From the NCBI RefSeq assembly GCF_010727125.1, contig NZ_AP022564.1:3100001-3164000 (forward strand): 64,000 nucleotides of DNA. Direction: 5' to 3'. The position numbers and the translations under genes were made by a program. Below the pieces are notes generated by a model, which was not told where the DNA came from, searched no databases, and saw nothing but the letters and a program-made list of their open reading frames with translations. The DNA is from Mycolicibacter terrae (GTDB lineage Bacteria; Actinomycetota; Actinomycetes; Mycobacteriales; Mycobacteriaceae). Of the stretch, positions 38,022 to 46,821 are shown in pieces; within the stretch, counting starts at the first letter, position 1; each line of letters begins with the position of its first letter.

Positions 38022-38032
38022 GCCCGCCAGAC

Positions 38033-38046
38033 TAGAACGTGTTCTA
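38033..38046. promoter_or_regulatory. KstR operator before the DUF3556 gene
   Basis: TAGAACGTGTTCTA matches the published KstR consensus T-n2-AAC-n2-GTT-n2-A at every fixed base. The dyad extends to 16 nt (CTAG on both ends). It overlaps the likely -10 TAGTCT (38029-38034) of the leaderless minus-strand promoter, a position suited to repression. KstR is the TetR repressor of cholesterol catabolism, released by sterol-derived CoA esters. Confidence 0.8.
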
Positions 38047-38076
38047 GGTTTCCGTCGGAAAACCGGCCGGTCCTGG

Positions 38077-39195
38077 TCAGCCGGCGTTCAGCGCGCGCTG
38101 CGCCCGGCCGGAGTAGGCACTCAACGGGCGGATCAGCGCGTTGGCGGCGGTCTGCTCGATGATGTGCGCGGTCCACCCGACCACCCGGCTCATCACGAAC
38201 AGCGGAGTGAACATCGCGATGTCGAACCCCATCAGGTGATAGGCCGGGCCGGTCGGGAAATCCAGATTCGGCTTGAGACCGGTCGCAGCAAACATCTCGG
38301 CTTCCAGAACGTCGTAGATCTCCATCCATCGCCCGCCGTCGTGGGCTGCGGCGACCCGGGCCAGCGCCCGCTTCATGGTCGGCACCCGCGAGTCACCGTT
38401 CTTATACACCCGGTGACCGAAACCCATCACCTTCTCCTTGCGGGACAACTTGCCGTGCAGCCACTCCGCCGCCTGTGCCGGTTCGCCGATCTCGATCATG
38501 TCGTGCATGACCGCCTCGTTGGCGCCGCCGTGCAGCGAACCCTTGAGGGCGCCGATCGCGGCGGTGACCGCGCTGTAGATGTCGGACTGGGTCGAGGTGA
38601 CCACCCGGGCCGCGAACGTCGAGGCGTTGAAGCCGTGCTCGGCGTAGAGGATCATCGACTGCTCGAACGCCGCGACGATCAGTTGGTCGGGGACTTCGCC
38701 GAAGCACATCCGCAGGAAGTTCTCGGCGTAGCCGAGGTGGCTGTGCGGCGCCACGGGCGTCAGCCCGCGCCGGCGGCGCATGTCCACCGCCACGATCGTC
38801 GGCAGCACCGCGAACATCCGTACCGCCTTGGCGACATTGGCCGACTCGGAGGAGTCGTCCTCTTCCGCGTCCTCGGCGCCCAGGTAGCTGACCACGGTGC
38901 GCACCACGTCCATCGGGTGGCAGTTGTCGGGGAGCTTGGCCACCAGCGACAGCAGTGACTGGTCGACCCGGCGTGCGGCCCGCTCCCGTTGGCAGAACAG
39001 CGCCAACTCGGCATCGGTCGGCAGCTCACCGTGCCACAGCAGGTAGGCGACCTGTTCGAAGCTGCAGTGTGCGGCCAGATCCTGCACCGGGTAGCCGCGG
39101 TAGGTCAGTGAGTTGGTCTCCGGCACCACCTTCGAGATCGCGGTGGTGTCGACGACGACGCCGGCCAGTCCCTTGTGAACTTCTGCGGTGGTCAC
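38077..39195 (-). CDS. prpC: 2-methylcitrate synthase PrpC (citrate synthase family)
   Basis: Condenses propionyl-CoA with oxaloacetate to 2-methylcitrate. The 372-residue citrate synthase-family enzyme has catalytic His in SLHGGANE and GFGHRVYK and Asp in NLDFPTGPAY. The length and SHLGYAENFLRMCFG loop fit bacterial PrpC rather than GltA. The GTG start overlaps the prpB stop by 4 nt. It is the last gene of prpDBC. Confidence 0.95.
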   Translation of the reverse strand: MTTAEVHKGLAGVVVDTTAISKVVPETNSLTYRGYPVQDLAAHCSFEQVAYLLWHGELPTDAELALFCQRERAARRVDQSLLSLVAKLPDNCHPMDVVRTVVSYLGAEDAEEDDSSESANVAKAVRMFAVLPTIVAVDMRRRRGLTPVAPHSHLGYAENFLRMCFGEVPDQLIVAAFEQSMILYAEHGFNASTFAARVVTSTQSDIYSAVTAAIGALKGSLHGGANEAVMHDMIEIGEPAQAAEWLHGKLSRKEKVMGFGHRVYKNGDSRVPTMKRALARVAAAHDGGRWMEIYDVLEAEMFAATGLKPNLDFPTGPAYHLMGFDIAMFTPLFVMSRVVGWTAHIIEQTAANALIRPLSAYSGRAQRALNAG

Positions 39196-40109
39196 CAGCG
39201 GCCTCCTTGGACGGTGAAGTTGAAGATCTCGGAGTCGAACTCGTTGTAGTCGGCGTAGCGCAGCAACTCATAGAGCCGGCTGCGGTGCTGCATCCGGTCG
39301 AGCAGACCCGATTGTGTTCCCCGCGTGTCGATCTCACGGAGCCCGGCTTCGACGGCAAACATCGCCAGCCGTAGCGTGGTGACCGGGTAGATGACGGCGT
39401 TGTAGCCGATGTCGCCCAGTTGCCGGGCGGTCAGCAGCTCCGATTTGCCGAACTCGGTCATGTTGGCCAGCAGCGGCACGTCCACCGCGGCCCGGAACCG
39501 CTCGAATTCACCTGGCCCGGAAAGCGCTTCGGTGAAGATGAGGTCCGCTCCGGCGTCGGCGTAGGCCTTGGCCCGGTCGATCGCGGCGGGCAGCCCCTCG
39601 GTGCCGGCGGCGTCGGTGCGCGCGCAGATCACGAAGTTCGGGTCTCGGCGTGCGGCCACCGCTGCGCGCAGGCGCTTGACCATCTCGGCGGGTGGCACCA
39701 CCGCTTTACCGTCGAGGTGTCCGCACCGTTTCGGGTTGACCTGGTCTTCGAGGTGACAGCCGGCCAGGCCGGCGTCTTCCAATGCCGTCGCGGCGCGCGC
39801 GGCGTTCAGCGGCTCGCCGAACCCGGTGTCGGCATCGATCAGGGTGGGCAGGTCGGTGACCGCAGCGATCTGCGCTCCGCGGCCGGCGACCTCGGTCAGC
39901 GTGGTCAGCCCGATGTCCGGGAGCCCTAAGTCGGCGGAGAGCACCGCACCGGAGACGTAGACTCCCTCAAACCCGATCTCGGCGATCAGTTTGGCCACCA
40001 GCGGCGAGAAGGCGCCGGGAAACCGTTGCAGCCGTCCGGAAGCCAGGCCGGCGCGAAACGCCGCGCGTTTGGCAGCGGGCGCCGTCGCGGAGCTGAGCAG
40101 CCCGCTCAC
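39192..40109 (-). CDS. prpB: 2-methylisocitrate lyase PrpB
   Basis: Splits 2-methylisocitrate into pyruvate and succinate. The 305-residue isocitrate lyase/PEP mutase barrel has the catalytic signature [11 protein letters not shown], the Mg-site Asp in [11 protein letters not shown], and [15 protein letters not shown]. tuberculosis lacks prpB and uses Icl1 instead (established), so its presence here gives this organism a dedicated enzyme. GTG start overlaps the prpD stop by 4 nt. Confidence 0.96.
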   Translation of the reverse strand: MSGLLSSATAPAAKRAAFRAGLASGRLQRFPGAFSPLVAKLIAEIGFEGVYVSGAVLSADLGLPDIGLTTLTEVAGRGAQIAAVTDLPTLIDADTGFGEPLNAARAATALEDAGLAGCHLEDQVNPKRCGHLDGKAVVPPAEMVKRLRAAVAARRDPNFVICARTDAAGTEGLPAAIDRAKAYADAGADLIFTEALSGPGEFERFRAAVDVPLLANMTEFGKSELLTARQLGDIGYNAVIYPVTTLRLAMFAVEAGLREIDTRGTQSGLLDRMQHRSRLYELLRYADYNEFDSEIFNFTVQGGRW

Positions 40110-41620
40110 CGGAAGATTCCCTCCGGGGTGTCCGGCGCCTTGTCCAGCACCAGGGGATCGACCAGGATGTTCAACGCGCCCAGTTCCCCGCCGTCCAGCC
40201 CCGCCAGCCCCTCGACCGTGCTCAGGAACCGATTCTGTTCAGCCGACTCGACCACCGCGTCGGCGAGTTCGGTGAACTTGGCGATGTACTGCTTGCGCCC
40301 GAATGGCCGCGCCCCCAACGGATGCGCATCGGCGATCGCCAGCTCGTCGGAGATCACCTCGCCACTTCTCAAGGTGACCTCTGCGCGCGCCCCGTAGGCC
40401 TTCTGGTTCGGGTCGGTCGAGTGGTAGCGGCGGGTCCACTCCGGGTCCTCGACGGTGGAAATCTTGTGCCACAACGCAATAGTGTCCGGGCGATGCGCCC
40501 GCTCCGGTGCGTAGGAGCGTTCGTGGTGCCAGCTGCCGTCCTGCAGCGCGACAGCGAAGATATACATCACCGAGTGGTCGAGGGTCTCACGCGAGGCGTC
40601 CGGGTCGAACTTCTGCGGATCACCGGAGCCGGTCCCGATCACGTAGTGGGTGTGATGGCTGGTGTGCAGCACGATCGTTGCGACCTGGTCGAGGTCGCCG
40701 ATGCGTTCACGCAGGCGGCGGGCCAGGTCGATCAGCGCCTGGCTCTGGTATTCGGCCGAGTGCTCCTTGGTGTAGCTGTCCAGGATGGCCCGCTTCGCTT
40801 CGCCGGGGCCGGGCAGCGGCACCTGGTAGGTGTGCTCCGGTCCGGACAGCAGCCACGCGATGACGCCGTCTTCACCTTCCCAGATCGGCGCCGGGGATCC
40901 TTCGCCGCGCATGGCGCGGTCGACCGCCTCGATACCGACCTTGCCGGCCAGCGCGGGCGCGTAGGCCTTCCAGCTGGAGATCAGTCCCTTGCGGGACTGC
41001 CGGGTGGCGGTGGTCAGGTGCAGCGCCTGGCCGATCGCGGAGTAGATGACCTCCGGGTCGAGCCGCAGCATGGTGCCGATACCGGCCGCCACCGACGGTC
41101 CCAGGTGCGCGACGTGGTCGATCTTGTGCTCGTGCAGGCAGATTCCCTTGACCAGGTCGATCTGCACCTCGTAGGCGGTGGCCAGGCCACGGATCAGGTC
41201 GGCGCCGGAGGCACCGAGCTGTTGGGCGACGGCGACCAGCGGCGGGATGTTGTCGCCCGGGTGGGAGTATTCGGCCGCCAGGAACGTGTCGTGGAAGTCC
41301 AGTTCGCGCACCGCGACCCCGTTGGCCCAGGCCGCCCACTCCGCCGAGAAACCACCCGGGACACCGAACACCTGGGCGCCCGGGTTGGACGGGTGGGCCG
41401 GGTGGGCAAGCGCCTGACGGCGCGCGACCGTCACCGGCCGGCGCAACACCGACGCGGCACTGACGGCGGCGTTGTCGATGATCCGGTTGATCACCATCTC
41501 GGCGGTGTCGTCAGGGACGGCGACTGGATCGGCCGCGAGCTCCGCGATCTTCCAGGCAAGGTGCTCCGAGCGTGGAAAGTCCTCGGCGCTGCGGTGGGTC
41601 CGGACGTCATGTACCTGCAT
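40106..41620 (-). CDS. prpD: 2-methylcitrate dehydratase PrpD
   Basis: Dehydrates 2-methylcitrate to 2-methyl-cis-aconitate (MmgE/PrpD family). The 504-residue product includes [45 protein letters not shown] and [22 protein letters not shown], all family landmarks. Three in-frame ATGs occur (41647, 41629, 41620). I chose 41620 because TAGCAT (41628-41633) lies 7 nt upstream. First gene of prpDBC, divergent from prpR across 119 nt that carry TTGCGAAT repeats. Confidence 0.94.
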   Translation of the reverse strand: MQVHDVRTHRSAEDFPRSEHLAWKIAELAADPVAVPDDTAEMVINRIIDNAAVSAASVLRRPVTVARRQALAHPAHPSNPGAQVFGVPGGFSAEWAAWANGVAVRELDFHDTFLAAEYSHPGDNIPPLVAVAQQLGASGADLIRGLATAYEVQIDLVKGICLHEHKIDHVAHLGPSVAAGIGTMLRLDPEVIYSAIGQALHLTTATRQSRKGLISSWKAYAPALAGKVGIEAVDRAMRGEGSPAPIWEGEDGVIAWLLSGPEHTYQVPLPGPGEAKRAILDSYTKEHSAEYQSQALIDLARRLRERIGDLDQVATIVLHTSHHTHYVIGTGSGDPQKFDPDASRETLDHSVMYIFAVALQDGSWHHERSYAPERAHRPDTIALWHKISTVEDPEWTRRYHSTDPNQKAYGARAEVTLRSGEVISDELAIADAHPLGARPFGRKQYIAKFTELADAVVESAEQNRFLSTVEGLAGLDGGELGALNILVDPLVLDKAPDTPEGIFR

Positions 41621-41645
41621 GTTCCACATGCTACGCAGAATCGAC

Positions 41646-41715
41646 ATTCGCCGAAATGCACCGTAATTGTGGATTTATGCGTCCTTGATCCGCTGTTTTT
41701 GCGAATATTGCGAAT
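41646..41715. promoter_or_regulatory. repeated sites in the prpD-prpR divergent promoter
   Basis: Two identical octamers TTGCGAAT (41699-41706 and 41708-41715) stand in tandem one base apart, just upstream of the prpR -10 TAAGCT (41727-41732). A related inverted half-site ATTCGC lies at 41646-41651 near the prpD promoter. The known binding motif of the PrpR/RamB family is TTTGCAAA-like, which these resemble. They are good candidates for PrpR operators controlling both directions. Confidence 0.6.
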
Positions 41716-41739
41716 GTCACGGGGGTTAAGCTGCATCCC

Positions 41740-43179
41740 ATGGCACCCTCCACGACCCGGACCTTTGCCGGGGCTCGGCTGCGACGCCTGCGCGAGGAAC
41801 GCGGCCTGACCCAGGTGGCCCTGGCACGCGAGCTGAACCTGTCCACCAGCTACGTCAACCAGCTCGAGAACGACCAACGGCCTCTCACGGTGTCGGTGCT
41901 GTTGACGCTGACCGACCGGTTCAGCCTGCCGGCGCAGTACTTCTCGCCGGACTCCGACGCCCGGCTGGTCGCCGATCTGCGCGAGATGTTCACCGCGACG
42001 GCCGGCGAACACACCGCCAGCGACAGCCAGATCGAGGAACTCGTCGCACGCATGCCGGAGATCGGCAACAGCCTGGTGACCATGCACCGCCGGCTGCGCG
42101 GCGCCACTGAGGAATTGGAGTCCTATCGGTCACGGGTGTCCGCAGATTCGGCACAGACCGTGGGACGTCCGATGCCGTTCGAGGAGGTCCGGGACTTCTT
42201 CTATGACCGCAACAACTACATCGCCGAGCTCGACGACACCGCGGAGCGGCTCTTCGCCGATACTGGAATGCGGTTCGGTGGCTTGGACATTCAGCTTTCG
42301 GATCTGATGGCCGAGCGGTTGGGCATCACCGTCGCGGTCGTCGACGACCTGCCGCCGGGAATCAAGCGGGTATTCGATCCGGCGACCCGGGTGCTGCGCA
42401 TCGCGCACTGGCTGCTGGCGGGGCAGCGTGCCTTCCAGATCGCCACCCAGCTGGCACTGCTGACCCACGCCGAGTTGCTGTCCGACATCGTGGCCGGCGA
42501 TCAGTTGTTGAGCCCGGAGGCCCGCGGGGTGGCCAGAATCGGGTTGGCCAACTACTTCGCCGGGGCGTTCCTGTTGCCGTACCGGCAGTTTCACCGGTCG
42601 GCAACGGAGCTGCGCTACGACATCGACCTGCTGGGGCGGCGCTTCGAGGTCGGATTCGAGACGGTATGCCACCGGCTCTCGACGTTGCAACAGCCGGGTC
42701 GTCGCGGGGTGCCGTTCATCTTCGTACGCACCGACAAGGCGGGGAACATCTCGAAACGTCAATCGGCCACCGCGTTTCATTTCAGCCGGGTCGGCGGCAG
42801 CTGTCCGCTGTGGGTGGTGCACGACGCGTTCAGCCAGCCGGGTCGAATCATCACCCAGGTCGCGCAGATGCCCGACGGGCGAAAGTACTTCTGGATCGCG
42901 ACCACTACGCCGCCGGAGGGCCGCGGCTACCTGGGACAGCACAAGACTTTCGCCGTCGGGCTGGGTTGCGATCTGGCGCACGCCGACAAACTGGTGTACT
43001 CCACCGGAGTCGCGCTGGGTGATGAGGCCACCGTGGTGCCGATCGGGGCGGGTTGCAAGATCTGCGACCGTGAGACGTGCCCGCAACGGGCGTTTCCGTA
43101 TCTGGGCCGGCGGGTCGTCGTCGACGAGAACGCCGGCAGCGGGCTGCCTTACTCGCCGGTCACGGCCGGCGGCCGGTAG
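41740..43179 (+). CDS. prpR: methylcitrate-cycle regulator PrpR
   Basis: Activator of prp genes and of lipid-related metabolism, sensing short-chain acyl-CoA. The 479-residue protein has an XRE-type helix-turn-helix (RLREERGLTQVALARELNLSTSYVNQLENDQRPL). A central IrrE/ImmA-like domain follows; at the HExxH-like site it reads LTHAELLSDI, so protease activity is unlikely. The C-terminal domain has clustered Cys, CKICDRETC, plus the upstream GSCPLW. In M. tuberculosis PrpR such Cys hold a 4Fe-4S cluster (from memory). The ATG is 7 nt after TAAGCT. Confidence 0.95.
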   Translation: MAPSTTRTFAGARLRRLREERGLTQVALARELNLSTSYVNQLENDQRPLTVSVLLTLTDRFSLPAQYFSPDSDARLVADLREMFTATAGEHTASDSQIEELVARMPEIGNSLVTMHRRLRGATEELESYRSRVSADSAQTVGRPMPFEEVRDFFYDRNNYIAELDDTAERLFADTGMRFGGLDIQLSDLMAERLGITVAVVDDLPPGIKRVFDPATRVLRIAHWLLAGQRAFQIATQLALLTHAELLSDIVAGDQLLSPEARGVARIGLANYFAGAFLLPYRQFHRSATELRYDIDLLGRRFEVGFETVCHRLSTLQQPGRRGVPFIFVRTDKAGNISKRQSATAFHFSRVGGSCPLWVVHDAFSQPGRIITQVAQMPDGRKYFWIATTTPPEGRGYLGQHKTFAVGLGCDLAHADKLVYSTGVALGDEATVVPIGAGCKICDRETCPQRAFPYLGRRVVVDENAGSGLPYSPVTAGGR

Positions 43180-43661
43180 AACAGCACTATCTGGCCGATC
43201 GCACCGGCCAGACCCAGGCCGACCGAGATCAGCAGGCCCGTCCAGCCGTTGAGCCAACAGCGACAGAAGATCTGGTGGTCCAGACTGAGCCGGCCCGGTC
43301 CGAGCATCGCCACCACGACCGCGCCGGTGGCCAGCACCAGGTTGTACTCCCAGCCCTCGCCGAGCACGAAAAAGCCGTTCGCACGGTGCACGGTCCACAC
43401 CGCGACCGACATCAGTGCCACGAACCCGGCGGCCGCGATCGGGGTGAGCAGGCCGGCGGCCAATCCCAGCCCGGCAGCGACCTCAGCGGTGGCGGCCGTC
43501 AGCGCCTGGAACTTGCCGAACTTCATCCCGATGCTCTCGAACCATCCCGCGGTGCCCGGGATGCGGCCACCGCCGAAGAACTTGTTGAAACCGTGCGCCG
43601 CCAGGGTCACACCCAGAACCAGGCGCAGGATCAGCAAAGCGGTGTCGGCAGCGGTGATCAT
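43149..43661 (-). CDS. DoxX-family membrane protein
   Basis: A 170-residue four-helix membrane protein. It opens MITAADTALLILRLVLGVTLAAHGFNKFFGGG, with the DoxX landmark GTAGWFESIGMKFGKF, then AVWTVHRANGFFVLGEGWEYN. DoxX proteins are linked to thiol/oxidative stress complexes (with SseA and SodA in M. tuberculosis), but the family is broad. TAGGTT lies 7 nt before the ATG, which settles the start. Its 3' end overlaps prpR by 31 nt on the opposite strand. Confidence 0.88.
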   Translation of the reverse strand: MITAADTALLILRLVLGVTLAAHGFNKFFGGGRIPGTAGWFESIGMKFGKFQALTAATAEVAAGLGLAAGLLTPIAAAGFVALMSVAVWTVHRANGFFVLGEGWEYNLVLATGAVVVAMLGPGRLSLDHQIFCRCWLNGWTGLLISVGLGLAGAIGQIVLFYRPPAVTGE

Positions 43662-43671
43662 GTGGCCCAAC

Positions 43672-44925
43672 CTACAACGACGCATCCAGTAATCGTAGAT
43701 ATACGTCGATTTCGCTGATCGCCGACTGCGCGGCGTGCACGCTGATCACCACGGTGTCGCCGATACCGTGCACCCCGTGAGTCAGGCCCATCGCCGGGGA
43801 CAGCGCCGGGAATCCCGCGGTCATCAGCACCGGCGCGGTGCCCAGGCGCAGGTCCGCCGCGCCCCGGTACACGCTGGACACCACGGTGTTGCCGGCCACC
43901 TGCACCGGCCGGGAGCACGGGTCGAACTTCTCGACGCCCCAGTGCAACAACGCCGCCGGTATCGCCGCGAACGCGCGGTCGGCCGCGACCGAAGCTGGAT
44001 GCCCGGCACGAACCCGGCCGTTGGCGACGTCGGCCGCAATAGCTTCGATGCGGGCAGCCGGGCCCAGTCCCGCGTACAGCCCCACCGGAATGTTGCCGAA
44101 ATGGTTATGTGCCAGGCGAACACCCGTCTTGGCCATCGGCACCTCGGCGCCCAGCGTATTGCACGGCTCGTCGAGATACTCCGACAGCGCCGCGGACACC
44201 GCCGACAACACCGCCACGGTGACGGTGGGTCCGCTCAGTTCACCACGGTGGCGCACCAGGGTGCGCACCGCGCGGGCGCCGTCGGGCCGGCTGTTGGTGG
44301 CCAGCGGCGGCCGGTCTCCGAGCGGGGGCGGCAACAACCCGGCTCCGGTGTCTCGGACCCGGCTGCGGTGGGCGCGTGCCGCGACGGCGGCACGCCAGGG
44401 CAGGAACCCGCGATCGGGTGTCTCGACCGCGGCCACCGGTGCCGCACGCCCGAACAGCCACGCGGCCAGCGCCGAGGCCCGCGCGCCGTCGGCGAGCGCG
44501 TGCGCCACCTGCAGGACGGCTACCGTGCCGGCGCCGCGGTGGCCCGGGATGCCGTGCACCGGCGCGAACACGTGCAGCCGCCACGGCGCCGCCCGCACGT
44601 CGAGCTGGTCATCGGTGAGCCGCACCACGGCGTCCAGGCAACCCGCCCAGCTGTCCTCGGGGACGCGGTGCCGAACCGCGCCGACGTGGTCGAACCCCGG
44701 GACCCACCGCGGGTAGCGCAGCGAACCGGCATCCTCGACCCGCATGGTGAGGTCCGGGCTCTGCCGGGCGCGGTCGAGCAGCTCTGCGATGGCGGCGTCG
44801 AGGTCGTCCGGCACTCCGGCGAAGGCGTAGAGCAGGAACTGGTCGCTGGGGATCTTCGCCGACATCCAGTAGAACTGTGCGTCGATCGCGGCCATCCGGT
44901 GTCCCCGCATCGGCCCGACGGTCAC
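43672..44925 (-). CDS. WS/DGAT-like acyltransferase-fold protein, Rv1125-like
   Basis: A 417-residue protein resembling wax ester synthase/diacylglycerol acyltransferases. The opening AIDAQFYWMS matches the N-terminal lobe. The catalytic motif HHxxxDG appears as AHALADG: the second His and Asp-Gly remain but the first His is Ala. The later GNIPVGLYAGLGP and NTVVSSVYRG match the second lobe. It is shorter than typical enzymes (about 460), so activity is uncertain. The GTG start overlaps the stop of the epoxide hydrolase-like gene by 4 nt. Confidence 0.8.
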   Translation of the reverse strand: MTVGPMRGHRMAAIDAQFYWMSAKIPSDQFLLYAFAGVPDDLDAAIAELLDRARQSPDLTMRVEDAGSLRYPRWVPGFDHVGAVRHRVPEDSWAGCLDAVVRLTDDQLDVRAAPWRLHVFAPVHGIPGHRGAGTVAVLQVAHALADGARASALAAWLFGRAAPVAAVETPDRGFLPWRAAVAARAHRSRVRDTGAGLLPPPLGDRPPLATNSRPDGARAVRTLVRHRGELSGPTVTVAVLSAVSAALSEYLDEPCNTLGAEVPMAKTGVRLAHNHFGNIPVGLYAGLGPAARIEAIAADVANGRVRAGHPASVAADRAFAAIPAALLHWGVEKFDPCSRPVQVAGNTVVSSVYRGAADLRLGTAPVLMTAGFPALSPAMGLTHGVHGIGDTVVISVHAAQSAISEIDVYLRLLDASL

Positions 44926-45812
44926 CTCAGAAACTGCAGCACCCGGTCGGTCACCTCGTCGGGCTGCTCGAGTTGCAGGAAGTGCCCGGCATGCTCGATC
45001 ACGGCCGCCGCACTGCCCTCCGGCAGCGCCGGCTCCACCCACCGCGTGAAGGCCGGTGACATGCAGCCGTCGGTGCGCCCGTGCAGGTACAGGCTCGGCA
45101 GCCGCGGCAGCTCCAGCCAGTGCCGGTGCAGATCGGCGTAGCGGGCCGGCACCCGGACACTGCGCAGGGCCCGGTAGGGGCCCAGCGCCGCCCGCCAGCC
45201 CTCCGGAGTCCCGATCGCCGCATCGACGTGGCGCAGATCCTCCTCGGCGGGATAGCCCGGCGACCATCGCCGCCACAGCCGCGGCAGCACCCAGGAGGCG
45301 GACCGATCCGGCAGCCACGGCAGTTGGAAGTAGCCGATGTACCAGCTGCGCAACATCTGCGCCGGCAGCTGGCCGGCGATGGCGAACCGGTCCGTTGCGC
45401 CGGCCGAGCGAAGCGCCGCCGGCGGAGGCACCGACATGATCACCGCCTTGGTGAACGGGCTGTCCGGCATGGCGGCCAACCCGGTGGCCGCCATCGCGCC
45501 CCAGTCGTGACCGATCACCACATCGTGACCGGTCGACCCGACCGTCTCATGGACCCGCAGCGCGTCGTGCATCAGCGCACCGATGTGATAGCTGCCGTCG
45601 TCGGGAATGGACGAGGGTGCGTAACCCCGCATGAACGGCGCCACCACATGCCAGCCCGCCGCGACCAGTCGGGGCGCCACCCGGCGCCATCCGTAGGCGG
45701 TGTCGGGAAAACCGTGCAGGCACAACGCCACCGGGTTACCGGGCACCCCCCAACTCAACGCCTTGAGCGCAACCCCGGGCGCCGTCACGTCGATCCACCG
45801 CGGTTCACTCAT
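44922..45812 (-). CDS. ephC: alpha/beta-hydrolase, epoxide hydrolase EphC-like
   Basis: A 296-residue alpha/beta-hydrolase with oxyanion HGFPDTAYGWR, nucleophile elbow GHDWGAMAA (Asp as in epoxide hydrolases and dehalogenases), and general-base His in EHAGHFLQLEQP. Epoxide-polarising Tyr candidates lie in the cap (WYIGYFQLP). Synteny with Rv1124 supports EphC, though haloalkane dehalogenase-like activity cannot be excluded. A GGTGGACG ribosome-binding sequence precedes the ATG. Forms a coupled pair with the WS/DGAT-like gene. Confidence 0.85.
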   Translation of the reverse strand: MSEPRWIDVTAPGVALKALSWGVPGNPVALCLHGFPDTAYGWRRVAPRLVAAGWHVVAPFMRGYAPSSIPDDGSYHIGALMHDALRVHETVGSTGHDVVIGHDWGAMAATGLAAMPDSPFTKAVIMSVPPPAALRSAGATDRFAIAGQLPAQMLRSWYIGYFQLPWLPDRSASWVLPRLWRRWSPGYPAEEDLRHVDAAIGTPEGWRAALGPYRALRSVRVPARYADLHRHWLELPRLPSLYLHGRTDGCMSPAFTRWVEPALPEGSAAAVIEHAGHFLQLEQPDEVTDRVLQFLR

Positions 45813-45822
45813 CGTCCACCCC

Positions 45823-46296
45823 TCAGACCGGCTCGAAATCCGCGACCAGCCACCGGCCGTCGACTTTGTCCAGTGTCACCCGGTAGCTCGCTGCGACCTC
45901 GGCGGGTTCGGCGGAGCCGACCGTGACGGTGCGGTCCGCGAAGACCAGCACCACGGCGTGCTCACGCGTGCTCCACACCGACGCCGCCGCGGGAACCTCG
46001 GCCACCGCGGTGACGTTGCGCGCCTTGGCATCGGGGATGATCTGATCGCGCGCCCGCACGGCGAATCGGGCCCGGAAGCCATCGGTCATCAACTGCTGCG
46101 CACCGGCCAGATCCCCCTCGATGCTGTCGGGTCGAAACGACAGCATCTTGATGGTGAATTCGGTTGCATCCTCGATAGTTTCGGTTTGCATCGACTCATC
46201 GACTCGATGCGATCCGTCGTACCACTTCAACCACCCGGCAGCGATAGCCAAGGCCAGGATCAGGCCCGGCAGCACACCATAGACCAGCCGCCTCAT
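45823..46296 (-). CDS. Mce-associated membrane protein, second of a pair
   Basis: A 157-residue protein with one N-terminal membrane segment (LVYGVLPGLILALAIAAGWLKWYDGS). An extracytoplasmic domain follows, with the Mce-associated pattern TEFTIKMLSFRPDSIEGDL, then ATV-type strands ending DGRWLVADFEPV. Mce-associated proteins stabilise Mce lipid importers. No mce operon is in view. ATGA overlap with the preceding gene (46293-46296) shows tight pairing. Confidence 0.85.
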   Translation of the reverse strand: MRRLVYGVLPGLILALAIAAGWLKWYDGSHRVDESMQTETIEDATEFTIKMLSFRPDSIEGDLAGAQQLMTDGFRARFAVRARDQIIPDAKARNVTAVAEVPAAASVWSTREHAVVLVFADRTVTVGSAEPAEVAASYRVTLDKVDGRWLVADFEPV

Positions 46297-46796
46297 AACA
46301 CGTACTCGACGTCGGAAACCTTGGCCTGCTTGCCCACCCGCTGCACCGTCATCCGCATTCGCAGCTCGTGCGGCCTCAGCTCCAGACCACCGAGATGCTT
46401 TGACGCGACGCTGACGACCACCAGCACCTGCGCCTCGTCACCGGACTGCCATTCCAGACCCGCCTCGCTCACCGCGCTGACCGCCTGCGAATGCTCCCGA
46501 GTGACGGTCTCGATCAGCAATGGGGCGCGGTCGGCGAACCGCTCGTAGAACTCGCCGGTCGCCGACTCGAGGACGCGCCGCACATCACCCTCGGGGTCTT
46601 GGTAATCGACCGTGGTGAGGTCGAGTGCGGTCTGGCGGGCCGCCTGGATGAACATCGCCCGCTGCGTGGCGGCGCGGTGGACGGCCTCGGCCCGAACACC
46701 GAGCCAGCCGAGCAGGCCCGCCAACACCAGCACCCCGATCAGCCCTGCGATCAATGCGCGACGCTGTCCGCCGTCGGCGATGTCATCACCCACCAT
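46293..46796 (-). CDS. Mce-associated membrane protein, first of a pair
   Basis: A 167-residue protein with one membrane helix (ALIAGLIGVLVLAGLLGWLGV) followed by a helical stretch AATQRAMFIQAARQTALDLTTVDYQDPEGDVRRVLESATGEFYERF. That stretch is the diagnostic N-terminal signature of Mce-associated (Mas) proteins. The C-terminal NTF2-like half ends KVSDVEYVL. Divergent from bpoB with 25 nt between starts. It heads an orphan two-gene unit with the next Mas protein. Confidence 0.88.
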   Translation of the reverse strand: MVGDDIADGGQRRALIAGLIGVLVLAGLLGWLGVRAEAVHRAATQRAMFIQAARQTALDLTTVDYQDPEGDVRRVLESATGEFYERFADRAPLLIETVTREHSQAVSAVSEAGLEWQSGDEAQVLVVVSVASKHLGGLELRPHELRMRMTVQRVGKQAKVSDVEYVL

Positions 46797-46821
46797 GATT
46801 CACACTGTCTACCATCTCCTG

